This document shows positions 1-8,275 of a stretch of DNA of 64,000 bases, piece by piece. Positions within the stretch are counted from its first letter, which is position 1, and each line of letters opens with the position of its first letter. The translations under genes were made by a program, and so were the position numbers. The stretch covers positions 597,671-661,670 of the forward strand of contig KN805385.1 in assembly GCA_000818945.1 (NCBI GenBank), written 5' to 3'. Source of the DNA: Schizochytrium sp. CCTCC M209059 (lineage: Eukaryota; Sar; Bigyra; Thraustochytrida; Thraustochytriidae). Below the pieces are notes generated by a model. That model was not told the DNA's origin. It did not search any database and saw only the letters and a program-made list of their open reading frames with translations.

Positions 1-63
1 AGCAGCTGATCGCTGTGAAAACGCCTGAACCGTGATCGAGACGACGAAACTGAACAAGAAGAG

Positions 64-471
64 ATGAGGCTTCTCCAAGCTTTCACGAACGAGATCGAGG
101 TGTACGAGACCCTTCGACCGCTGTGGGGATCGCGGCACGTGCCTTGGTTTCTCTATGGAGGTCGCCACCTCTTTTCGGACTTTATTGTCGCAACAACGTG
201 GGAGGGTGAGTCGCTGAAAAGTCACTTTATGAAGCCCAGCCAATACACGAAGGCCGTAGTGGACAAGGCGCGGGAGACTCTTCTCATGGTGCATGGGCTA
301 GGTGTCGCGCTTCGCGTGAATGAACCGGAAGATCTGGCCTCCACTTTTGTCATGGACGACCACGGGAAAGTTCGTCTGACTCGTTTCAGGAACGCCACCA
401 TTAAAGCAACGCCTGTCGAGCTTGCGCAAGACATCCAAGATTTCAACGCGCACTTTATCCTAGAGGAGTAA
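64..471 (+). CDS. Degenerate protein-kinase-like C-terminal piece (5' end broken or outside the window)
   Basis: 135 codons from the first in-frame ATG; the frame is open back to base 19. The text resembles a small kinase fold. FTNEIEVYETL looks like helix C and WEGESL like the hinge region. VHGLGVALRVNEPEDL stands where a catalytic loop (HxDxxxxN) would be, and HGKVRLTRFRN where the DFG loop would be. The HxD and DFG aspartates are absent, so it would be a pseudokinase at best. Bases 6-32, in another frame, encode LIAVKTPEP, which looks like a beta-3 AVK lysine strand. The preceding part of the domain is therefore present but out of frame. That means either a frameshifted copy or an intron across roughly 30-60. 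The family match is by eye only. Confidence 0.4.
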   Translation: MRLLQAFTNEIEVYETLRPLWGSRHVPWFLYGGRHLFSDFIVATTWEGESLKSHFMKPSQYTKAVVDKARETLLMVHGLGVALRVNEPEDLASTFVMDDHGKVRLTRFRNATIKATPVELAQDIQDFNAHFILEE

Positions 472-544
472 TTTAGTTAGTGTCGCATGCATGCCATGCG
501 TCATGCGTGGGTGGGTGCTTAGGGTACACACACCCAGGTCGCAT

Positions 545-575
<31 letters not shown>

Positions 576-578
576 TAA
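545..578. repeat. (AATC)n tetranucleotide microsatellite
   Basis: About eight copies of AATC in the 3' flank of the kinase-like piece, ending in AATTAATT. No function is apparent. Confidence 0.9.
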
Positions 579-713
579 TTTCTGTTGAAAGTCGCGTTAT
601 ACTTTTCTTCTTTAAATCTGACTGAGATGTTGAGTTTCTCCTCGGTGAATGCAGACACCTTCTTGAGTTGATGAAGCGTCTTTTGCATCGCTTCGAAATG
701 AGTGTAGATCTGC

Positions 714-1555
714 TTAAAACATCTGCATTTTTTTCCTCTCTGCCACTACTTCTCCACCCATTGATGGAAGGAGAGGAGCTCGTGCGTTTCTATCGCGCAG
801 TTTTTTGAGAAGGGGCAGCTCGAGGTGGTCTATCGATTTGACGAACTGTCTTACTGCAGTTTCTCGCATAATGTCTTGTTCCTTTAAGTGTCGATTCCCC
901 ATTCGAAGGTCGCACGCTTCGAGCTCGAGATCCTCTCTTGCTTTCTTCTCTTGCTCGTATCGCTTAATGTGCACCGCAATTCTTTCTAGGGCGAATCTTT
1001 TGCCGCTGTTTGCGCGCTCCGCCAGGATCTCCCTCCTCCATGTGCTTTTCGAGACGCTTGTTTTGGTCTCGCAAAGACGCGACCTCTTCTCTCATGTCGA
1101 TAAGCTCCAGGTTGAGCTCAGCTTCTCTTTGTTTAGCCACTCGGCGCCGTCCCTTGCTTTTTAGATTTTTCGCTCTCTTCTTTTCGAAGGATAAGAGGGG
1201 TAGAGTGTCTTGGTCAAGCTTGCGCTTCCCGGAGCCTGGGTGAAGATCGTAGCTATCACATTCTACTCGCGCCTCCTGTTCATGCCCTGGGCTGGCTCTC
1301 CACGATGTCCTCAGGTTGTTGTTTGACCCCGCTTTCGTATTCTGCGAGGGACGGTCCACAGGTGACGATGGAGGAAACATAGTCGTTCTCGTTCTCGTTC
1401 TCCCCGCTGTTGGTGGGCATGAGGAAGGCACGCATAAAAGTCTCTCTTGTCTCCATCCTTGTGGCCGCCTGCCTTGCTGTTTGGTGATTGCTGCGCTGCC
1501 GCCACACCCAAAGGTTTAACAGCAGCGCAAGCAGCAAGCGGCGCCTCATTTTCAT
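714..1555 (-). pseudogene. bZIP-like basic coiled-coil protein with two frame breaks
   Basis: Read on the minus strand, three adjacent frames together make one sensible protein. Frame A starts at ATG 1555 (or ATG 1456) and gives an acidic, Asn/Glu-rich N-terminus down to about 1285. Frame B (about 1285-1015) gives a basic stretch (KKRAKNLKSKGRRRVAKQR) followed by leucine heptads (ELNLELIDMREEVASLRDQN). Frame C (about 1015-714) continues the coiled coil (RYEQEKKAREDLELEA and onward) to a stop at 714. Each junction needs a one-base shift. One lies near a CCCAGGG run at about 1285, the other in a GGAGGAGGGA run at about 1015. No convincing GT-AG intron spans either point. It may be a decayed gene, or sequencing or assembly indels in a live gene. 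The bZIP label rests on a basic patch next to a zipper; the canonical N-x7-R spacing is not clean. Confidence 0.4.
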
Positions 1556-1822
1556 TCATCCACCTGCTCTCATTTTGCAGTGTGAACTTAAGAGCGCGAT
1601 GAGATTGCCGGCCCTTATCAATGATGGGAGAGCGGTGAGAGTGAAAGCACCGGAAGGGAGGGACCTGCTTGCTGCTGCCTTCTTCCTTGAAATTCGTGTC
1701 ACGCGTAAGTAATGATGGAATGGATTACACGTTTCTTTCGTTCGCATAAAGCCTGCAGAAACGTGTCACAAACAGGACAGGCAGAGAAACAAAAACACAA
1801 ACAAACAAGAAAGGTTATTCAT

Positions 1823-4759
1823 TTACTGGAGTTCCGATGGCGCACAGTGCCGAAGACTGAGCCAGACTAATTTGCTGGACAGCGTAGACTCGGACGTGGT
1901 GCGACTAAAGTCAATATCGACGTCGTCGTCCATGGCCACATTGGGCATGCGCAATGCCGACGCCTCAGGAAGGGGATCTGTGCGCCATTGTGGCGTATAC
2001 AAAAGATCCAGGTAAGCCTCTGGCAAATGCGGACAAAGAACTTTGTCGTTGCCGTAGAGCGAGTGCGGACAAGGCTTTGTGGGCAAGACAAAGTCGAGTG
2101 GCACGGGCTTGTTCTTTGGGCCAGAAACGCATTTGCGTGCCGCACGCGAAGTGACGCGAGGGTAGATGCGCAGCTTGGCCGCTTCGGGCTCGTTCATATT
2201 GACGACCTCGTAGAACACGATGGTGTGCTTTGATGAGATCTTAGACAATGATTTGCACGAGTAGCGGCTGGCCGGAAGCGAACTCGAGGAAGATGCGGAT
2301 GCCAAAAGCGAACTCGCACCCGGTGTCGCCAGCCCCTCATTCTGAGAGGCCAAAGCAGCAAGGTCAGCTTCCGAGACACCTTCGACAGCCCTGCCTCCAT
2401 CATCGCCACTTGCCCCGCTCGATGACGATTTGCGCTTTGACTTGGAGGTGCGAATTTCGCACCCTCGAATAGAATACGGTCGATAAAAGAAACCCTTGTT
2501 GAACTTGTCAAGCAGGGAACGGATCGAGCGCGCACTCTTATGCGCCACGCTCACCGACGGCGAGGTCAGCCATGGAGGCATGACGCCTTTGAAACGGTAC
2601 ATGCCCAGTGCGAGACCCTCGTCAAGCCACCAATCCGAAAAGGAGAGCGCCATAAAGTGCGTTGTCACCGCGCGCATCATCTTGAGGATTTCGTCATGCG
2701 CATCGCAGCATCGAGATACCTTGAAGCCAGTGGTGGAAGTGAGGAAGCTTGGCGCAACGCTCATTTGTGGCGCAAGTACTCCTGGGTCCTGGCACTCGAG
2801 ATTCTTCGGACACTCGTAGCGGTTAGGACGCGACGGCGCGTCTGTGAGCGTGATAGGGACCACGGCGGGCGGCGAGAGCACGAGACCATCTTCGTAACGC
2901 GGGAAAATTTCGTGGAGCTCTCGCGCGGCTTCCTTGAGATTCACAACGCGATCGCAGTAGCGTCCCGTAGTTTTGGCCGACCGCCATTCGCAGGCGAGTT
3001 GCGTCTCGCACTTGGTCTTGGAACGCAAGATTGAGCATTTTGTGCCCAGCTCCTCTGGATTGTCGAGATAGTAGCGGTCGACGCAATACTTGCCCTTGGT
3101 CAGCGTCTTGGCTGTCCAGATGCAATGCTTGAGCGTGTCGCACGTCGGTCGCACTTTTGTCGAGGAACACGGCAAGAACTCCATCTCGGTCAAGCATTGG
3201 CCTTCCTTCCAGTAGCAGTGCGTGTTGCCTGCACAGGCTCCCTCTTCCGCGTACGTTTTGCATTGCGTGAGCAAATGCGTTGTGTTGCCAATGCGCACAC
3301 GCGTCAAGTGAGGGGCAATGGACTCTTCAGCGTCATCCGAGGTGTCAGCGTAGCTGGACGCAACGGCAGAAGCGGCGTCGCCATCGGAGCTACTGTCGAG
3401 TGCATCCACAGCCGAGCTGCCATCACCAGAAATTGACACACAGTAGCGACCCTTGGTCTTGCGGGAAGATGCCCATCTACAGTTGGGAATTTTGCCACAA
3501 GTCGAACGAACCTTGGTCATGTTGCATGTCATCGCCCAAGGTTCGGTGCGGCAAGCCTTCACCTCGGTGTTCCAGAAACAACGGTCGATCTGATCACAGC
3601 CATCCTGCGTGGGCACTTTGTAACAAGGGGTGGTGTTGGGGTCAATCAAGTCAACTATGGCGTCTGCGACTTCCTCTTCCTCCTCCTTTTTCATATTCTC
3701 GACACAGTACCGTCCGCGTGACCTCGAGTGCGATGCCCACGTACACTTGGGAAGCTTTGCGCACGTCGACTTGACCTTGGTCATGGAGCACTCCATGGCC
3801 CAGAGTTCGGTGCGACAGCTGCGCGTATCGGTGCCCCAGTAGCAATGTGGAATCTCGCTGCACCGCGCCTTGGAGCTCACATCCTTGCAGAGGATGTCTG
3901 CTGGTTTAAGCAAGGTGAGGTCCACGGGAATGACGTCACGCGCACTGCCCAGCTCCACGCCGTTTTCGTTCCTGGCAGGAGCGTCGGCGAGAGCCTCGTC
4001 GTTGACGGCGAACCCGGACCATGCATCGTTGTCATTGTCGCTCTCGTCTAGTAGCTCGGATCTCTCGTCAAGGATGTCGTTTGGCAGCACGTGGCCCGTA
4101 AGCGAGAAGACGTCTTCACTCTCTGTTTCCTCGGCTTGGTCCTCTTCCTTTTCTTGCTCTGCGTCACCCGCGCTGCTGTCGTCGTCGTCGACGTTGTCGT
4201 TGTCGTCAACGTTGTCGCGGTTTTCTTCCTTCTCGACATCTTCATTGCTGTCTGCAGAGACACCCTCGTCGTTTGCAGTCTCACCTTCACCTTGGTCCTG
4301 ATCCATGTCCTGGACATCAGCCTTCTTTGGGGCAACCACGGATGACTTTGTCTCGCTTGCTTCGGGTTCCTCGTCAAAGCTGAGATCCAGTTCTAGGGCC
4401 TCGTACTCGTCCTTTTCCTTGACTGGCGCAGGCGCTTCGGCCTCGCGCGCTTGGTCGATGGCGTCGTAGGCGTCTTGGCGTTGACTGTTGCTGTTGTGAC
4501 CTTTTGGGCTTATCGCAGAGTGGACTGCTGAGGCGGCATGTTTTGGCAGGTCTGTGGCGACGGCGTCTCCCAGGGAGACGAGCACGTAGCGCACGCCATC
4601 CTGGCCCTCTGCCGGGAGACCGAAGGACCCGAGCATCGACTTCATCATCAGGTGGTACACGCCAAGGACCGCGAGGAGCGCGGCGCCTAGTTTGGCCTTG
4701 TGCCACGTCGAGGCCTGGGCGCCCTGGCCCCTGGGACTGGTCGGCGGCATGCTCGGCAT
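1823..4759 (-). CDS. Fukutin/LicD-like type II membrane protein with Cys-rich repeats; catalytic aspartates missing
   Basis: 978 residues from the ATG at 4759. A longer in-frame reading to 5329 would translate TGTC microsatellite and GC-rich DNA, so I reject it. A single membrane anchor lies at about residues 19-42 (AKLGAALLAVLGVYHLMMK), followed by a long acidic stem. From about 285 to 570 come Cys-rich modules sharing C-x-W and (K/R)GRYC endings. Residues about 600-930 look like the LicD/fukutin nucleotidyltransferase fold. WWLDEGLALGMYRFKGVMPPW fits the family's WLD-G-LLG-R-G-PW strand, and YLDLLYTPQWRTDP fits its closing YG-W-P block. After PPW, where active members have D-x-D-x-D, this protein reads LTSPSVSV. 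It may therefore be inactive, or the substrate site may be rebuilt. A DDDVDIDF sequence occurs near the C-terminus (about 942-949). Known family members transfer phospho-sugar or phosphocholine units in the Golgi; the substrate here is unknown. Confidence 0.65.
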   Translation of the reverse strand: MPSMPPTSPRGQGAQASTWHKAKLGAALLAVLGVYHLMMKSMLGSFGLPAEGQDGVRYVLVSLGDAVATDLPKHAASAVHSAISPKGHNSNSQRQDAYDAIDQAREAEAPAPVKEKDEYEALELDLSFDEEPEASETKSSVVAPKKADVQDMDQDQGEGETANDEGVSADSNEDVEKEENRDNVDDNDNVDDDDSSAGDAEQEKEEDQAEETESEDVFSLTGHVLPNDILDERSELLDESDNDNDAWSGFAVNDEALADAPARNENGVELGSARDVIPVDLTLLKPADILCKDVSSKARCSEIPHCYWGTDTRSCRTELWAMECSMTKVKSTCAKLPKCTWASHSRSRGRYCVENMKKEEEEEVADAIVDLIDPNTTPCYKVPTQDGCDQIDRCFWNTEVKACRTEPWAMTCNMTKVRSTCGKIPNCRWASSRKTKGRYCVSISGDGSSAVDALDSSSDGDAASAVASSYADTSDDAEESIAPHLTRVRIGNTTHLLTQCKTYAEEGACAGNTHCYWKEGQCLTEMEFLPCSSTKVRPTCDTLKHCIWTAKTLTKGKYCVDRYYLDNPEELGTKCSILRSKTKCETQLACEWRSAKTTGRYCDRVVNLKEAARELHEIFPRYEDGLVLSPPAVVPITLTDAPSRPNRYECPKNLECQDPGVLAPQMSVAPSFLTSTTGFKVSRCCDAHDEILKMMRAVTTHFMALSFSDWWLDEGLALGMYRFKGVMPPWLTSPSVSVAHKSARSIRSLLDKFNKGFFYRPYSIRGCEIRTSKSKRKSSSSGASGDDGGRAVEGVSEADLAALASQNEGLATPGASSLLASASSSSSLPASRYSCKSLSKISSKHTIVFYEVVNMNEPEAAKLRIYPRVTSRAARKCVSGPKNKPVPLDFVLPTKPCPHSLYGNDKVLCPHLPEAYLDLLYTPQWRTDPLPEASALRMPNVAMDDDVDIDFSRTTSESTLSSKLVWLSLRHCAPSELQ

Positions 4760-4953
4760 CGGCTCGCAGGATTCCTCTCCTACGCCTTTGCGCGCTCGGC
4801 CGAGAAGGCCCTCCCCGAGCGCCGCCCCCGCCGGCTCGAGCCCCGACGCCCCCCTTTCCCGCGCTCGCGGGGTCTGCTCGCCCGCCGCGAGGCCGCCGTC
4901 CGTCACGGTCTTCGACGTCGCGACGAGATGGAGCCGCGTGCTCTCGACGGCCT

Positions 4954-5018
4954 GCGATGCGATGATGCGATGCGAGGCGATGCGAGGCGAGGCGAGGCGA
5001 GGCGAGGCGAGGCGATGG
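4954..5018. repeat. GCGAT/GCGAG pentanucleotide array
   Basis: Runs of GCGAT change into GAGGC units, six or more in a row, upstream of the LicD-like start. Confidence 0.85.
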
Positions 5019-5200
5019 GCGGCTCGCGATGCCCGCACGCTTGCCTCGCGCCGCTTCGCCCCGGCGTCCCGCGCAGCTGCGCGGGCGGGCGGCCGCTGCC
5101 TCCCTCCGCCTCCTCCCTCTCCGCGCTCGCGCCGGGCTCGCGGGCGCCGGGGTTGGCGGTCTGCGCCTGCTAGGATCGGGCTTTGTGCGTGACGCCCACC

Positions 5201-5301
5201 TGTCTGTCTGTCTGTCTGTCTGTATGATATGTGTGTCTGTATGTGTCTGTCTGTCTGCCTGTCTGTCTGTCTGTCTGTCTGTCTGTGTGTATGTCTGTCT
5301 G
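5201..5301. repeat. (TGTC)n microsatellite with TGTA/TGTG interruptions
   Basis: An imperfect tetranucleotide array of about 100 bp. The same unit, as GACA, forms the larger array at 48153-48335. Confidence 0.95.
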
Positions 5302-5450
5302 CCCACACACAGCGGAGACCCGCGGGCATACAGGGCCCGAGGGCGGCGCAAGTGGAAGCAAGGCGGCGACAAGTGGGAGAAGAGCGCGGCCGCCGTGAGA
5401 GCCGAGAGCGGTCGGCCGCGGCGCATCCAGTGGAGAGCGAGTTAGGCTGG

Positions 5451-5506
5451 ATGCGATGCGGCGCGATGCGATGCGGCGCGATGCGGCGCGGTGCGGCGCG
5501 ACGCGC
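5451..5506. repeat. GCGAT/GCGGC pentanucleotide array
   Basis: Alternating GATGC and GGCGC pentamers, closely related to the array at 4954-5018. Confidence 0.8.
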
Positions 5507-5711
5507 ACGGCCAGCGCGAGGCCGGGGCGAGGCGAGCAGGGCGGAGGGCGGGAGACGCGGTGGCCCGGGCCCGGAGCAGGGACTTGCCTCTGGAGGTCAC
5601 TCGAGAGGCCGATTGATTGGACATGGACGGCTGCGCCGCGGCGTGCGAGGCGAAGTTGCAGGCCTCGCGAGGCCACTGCGAGGCGGCGCGGCGAGGCGGG
5701 CGGGGCTGAGA

Positions 5712-5760
5712 CACGGCACGGCACGGGACGGGACGGGACGAGACGAGACGAGACGAGACG
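5712..5760. repeat. Graded pentanucleotide array: CACGG, then GACGG, then GACGA
   Basis: Ten pentamers in a row change in blocks: three CACGG, three GACGG, then four of the GACGA type. Each block differs from the previous one by a single base, which looks like stepwise mutation followed by local expansion. Confidence 0.85.
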
Positions 5761-6527
5761 CCTCGTCGCGGCCATACCTCAGCCGCGCGCGAGGCAGAAT
5801 GGACGGAATCGACTGCGGACACGAAGGAAGATCTCCCTCCAAGGGTACTAGGCCTAACATGGCAGAGTCGACCTGGCTGGGGCAGGTAGTTGACCAAGGC
5901 CGCTCTTCCGCGACAGAGAGCGAAAAGGCTGCTGGCCGCACCGGCTGCACGCACGCACGCACGCGCGCACGCACATGAATGCTGCCAGCGGAGTGAAGTG
6001 GAGAGGGGTGGGGAAGGAAGACGGCGCGGCGAACCGTCTGCCGGCCGGGCCTGCGAACCCGTACCGTTTGCGCGCCCTGGGGAATCGACGGGACCTGGAA
6101 ACCAACCCGCCATGATGAAATGCGATGGACCACGGCACTATTTTTGCACCCACTTTGGTCGCAATTTAAGTTTGAGATATTCTGGAATATGGGATGATGA
6201 AAGATGAAGGAAGAAATGGAAGAAGAAAGAGGCCCAAGCGAGGCGGATATAGACCACTTCACAGCGAATCCCATCGAAGACGCTCGCGCGCTGCGAGCGC
6301 GACAGTTCCGCTTGCCCGAGGCCTTGCGCGCGGAGGATCGCACGCGCAGCCCGGCGTCGTCGTGGAGGAAAGCCGCCCGGCGAAGCTTTGTTGCGCCCGT
6401 AAAGCACCCGGCGCTGCGCGTATATCACCCCGCGCAAAGCCTTGCGAGAGGAGCAGACGGAGGCAGGCAGGCGCCAACCGCCTAAGATCAGCAAGTCCGA
6501 AGCGCGGCTTCGGCTACTTCAGAGACC

Positions 6528-7611
6528 ATGAGCTCAACGGGAGCGGGCGTACGTTGATGAGGCGAGAGGGCGAGAGGACGGGGCGTCGCCGGTGTCATGA
6601 GTGCTAACGTTTTTTAAATCTTGACGGGACGGATGTGAACCTTTGCAAACGACAGTACGATCTTGGCTGCAACATTTACTCGCCAGATGGCCGTGTGTTC
6701 CAGATCGAGTATGCCGCCAAGGCGGTGGAGAATAGCGGGTAAGTCGTTTCGATGGGAAATGGTACTTGAATCGCGCTCGGGGGCTTTGCCCGCAAAAAGA
6801 GGCCTGATGGGCAGTTGAACTTTCTTTCCTCTTTACTCCCCCGCCTCACGCATCATCCATCATACAACCTATTCTACCCCCAACCTGCAAGCTTGTGTGA
6901 CCTCAGACGCTGACCATTCACGCTCTTCATTCAATCCACAGTGCCTTGATCGGGCTCAAGTGCAAGGATGGTGTCATTATTGGCGCCGAGAAGCTCATGC
7001 CTTCGCGACTGCTCATGGAATCCAGCGGTCGAAGGGTCCACCCCGTGGGCATGCACGCCGGCATTGCCTTTACCGGTTACGCCGCGGATGGACGGCCCGT
7101 AGTCAACGCTGCGCGCCAGGAAGTAGAAAACTACCACGATTACTACGGTGTGGACATGCCACCGCACACCCTCGCAGAGCGTCTCGGACACTATTTCCAC
7201 GCTTACACTACGTACGGCGGGTACCGGCCCTTTGGCCTCACCACCATGGTGACCTCCTTCGACGAGGTCACTCAAGAGCCCTTTCTCCACATGATTGACC
7301 CCTCTGGCACGCAGTTTCGTTTCCATGGTGCCGCCGCGGGCAAATCCAAGCAGGCCGCCAAGACAGAGATCGAAAAGCTCAACCTTAAGGCGCTCACGTG
7401 CGCCGAGGCACTCAAGCGCATCTCTCTCATCATCCACACCATTCGCGAGGAGGAAAAGGACAAGCCTTTTGTCTTGGAAGCCGGCTGGATCACCGCCGAT
7501 ACCGACTGGAAGTTCCAGCTTGTCCCCAAGAACCTCCGCGACGAGGCCTTTGAGTGGGGCAAGGCTGAGTTCGATAAGATGGACGACGACGATGATGACG
7601 ATGAGGACTAA
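6528..7611 (+). CDS. PSMA3: 20S proteasome subunit alpha-3 (alpha type 7 in yeast naming)
   Basis: Exons at 6528-6548, 6656-6738 and 6942-7611 give 257 residues, close to the usual length for this subunit (about 255). Exon 1 is seven codons (MSSTGAG). It ends at GTACGT and joins in phase 0 to YDLGCNIYSPDGRVFQIEYA after ACAG. Intron 2 (6739-6941) runs from GTAAGT to CACAG and splits a Gly codon. Diagnostic features are the alpha-subunit N-terminal motif (YD...SPDGR-FQIEYA), AKTEIEKL, and an acidic tail (MDDDDDDDED) typical of this subunit. It forms part of the outer alpha ring that gates substrate entry into the 20S core. An alpha subunit has no protease activity of its own. The tiny first exon was assigned by matching the conserved start, and both splice pairs are canonical. 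Confidence 0.93.
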
Positions 7612-8275
7612 TTGTAAGCGCGGAATCCCAGGACTGACTGATTGCCTGTCTGTGTGCTCCTTTCTTCTCCCACGCATTTAACTTTCTCCTTTTACCCCGC
7701 TCCTCTGCCTTTTCCACTTTCTAAACAAACCAAGTATACCATCCAGTTTGATCTTGCTTGCTTATCCTTACTTCTTTATTTTCCTGTCTCTCTTGACGTA
7801 CGCGATACATAACTCATGCAAGCGACAATGAGAGTATAACATTGACAGTACTACAGAAATCGCATCTTCAACTTGCTTGCGCAAGAACAGCAACATGACA
7901 AAAATTTGTCGTGATTTTCATGAATGCTTGCAAAAATTGGGTCGAGACGGTCAGAGTGAGGAAACCAGATCTTGGGCGCGCAGAGCGCGCGCGGAGACGC
8001 TGAACCCGCGTCGGCCAACGTTGCCTGTAACGACGCAGCTCTTGCCCTTTTCGCGTGCGCGCTTTCGCGGCGGCGCATGGAGCGACGAGAGTTTGACGCA
8101 AGACGTTAGAAACAACTTGAAGTCTGACGTGGAGGGATTCGTTCGCTCAACAGACGGACGCCAACGCGCGCAAGCGGTAACACGAGTGAGTGGTAGGCTG
8201 GTTGAACAAAGTTCCTGTTTTTGTAGCAGCAGACACGAGCGAGCTCTCCAAAGGAAAGACATCGAGGAAGAGTAG
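7612..8275. other. Intergenic region and probable 5' exon zone of the next gene
   Basis: 3' flank of the proteasome gene and 5' flank of the fucosyltransferase-like gene. No conserved protein is visible. A start exon for the downstream gene should lie here, because that gene's reading frame has no ATG before its membrane anchor. One GTGAGT...TTTTTGTAG pair occurs at about 8184-8225 but is very short for an intron. Confidence 0.4.

Larger units (their letters stand above)
4760..6527. other. Divergent intergenic region, GC-rich with tandem repeats
   Basis: It lies between the starts of the LicD-like gene (-) and the proteasome gene (+), so it should hold both promoters. Arg- and Ala-rich readings occur in every frame, as expected of GC-rich repetitive DNA. 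I see no conserved protein. Four short-repeat blocks and one TAGGCCTA palindrome (5849-5856) are the recognisable content. Confidence 0.6.

Noticed and set aside
4760..5329. 190-codon N-terminal extension of the LicD-like protein
   Set aside because: It translates TGTC microsatellite and Arg-rich GC repeats. The ATG at 4759 is followed directly by the membrane anchor, a normal start for this protein type.
8184..8225. Short GTGAGT...TTTTTGTAG intron upstream of the O-FucT-like gene
   Set aside because: Only about 41 bases, and the frame after it hits TAG at 8273, so it does not connect to the coding frame.
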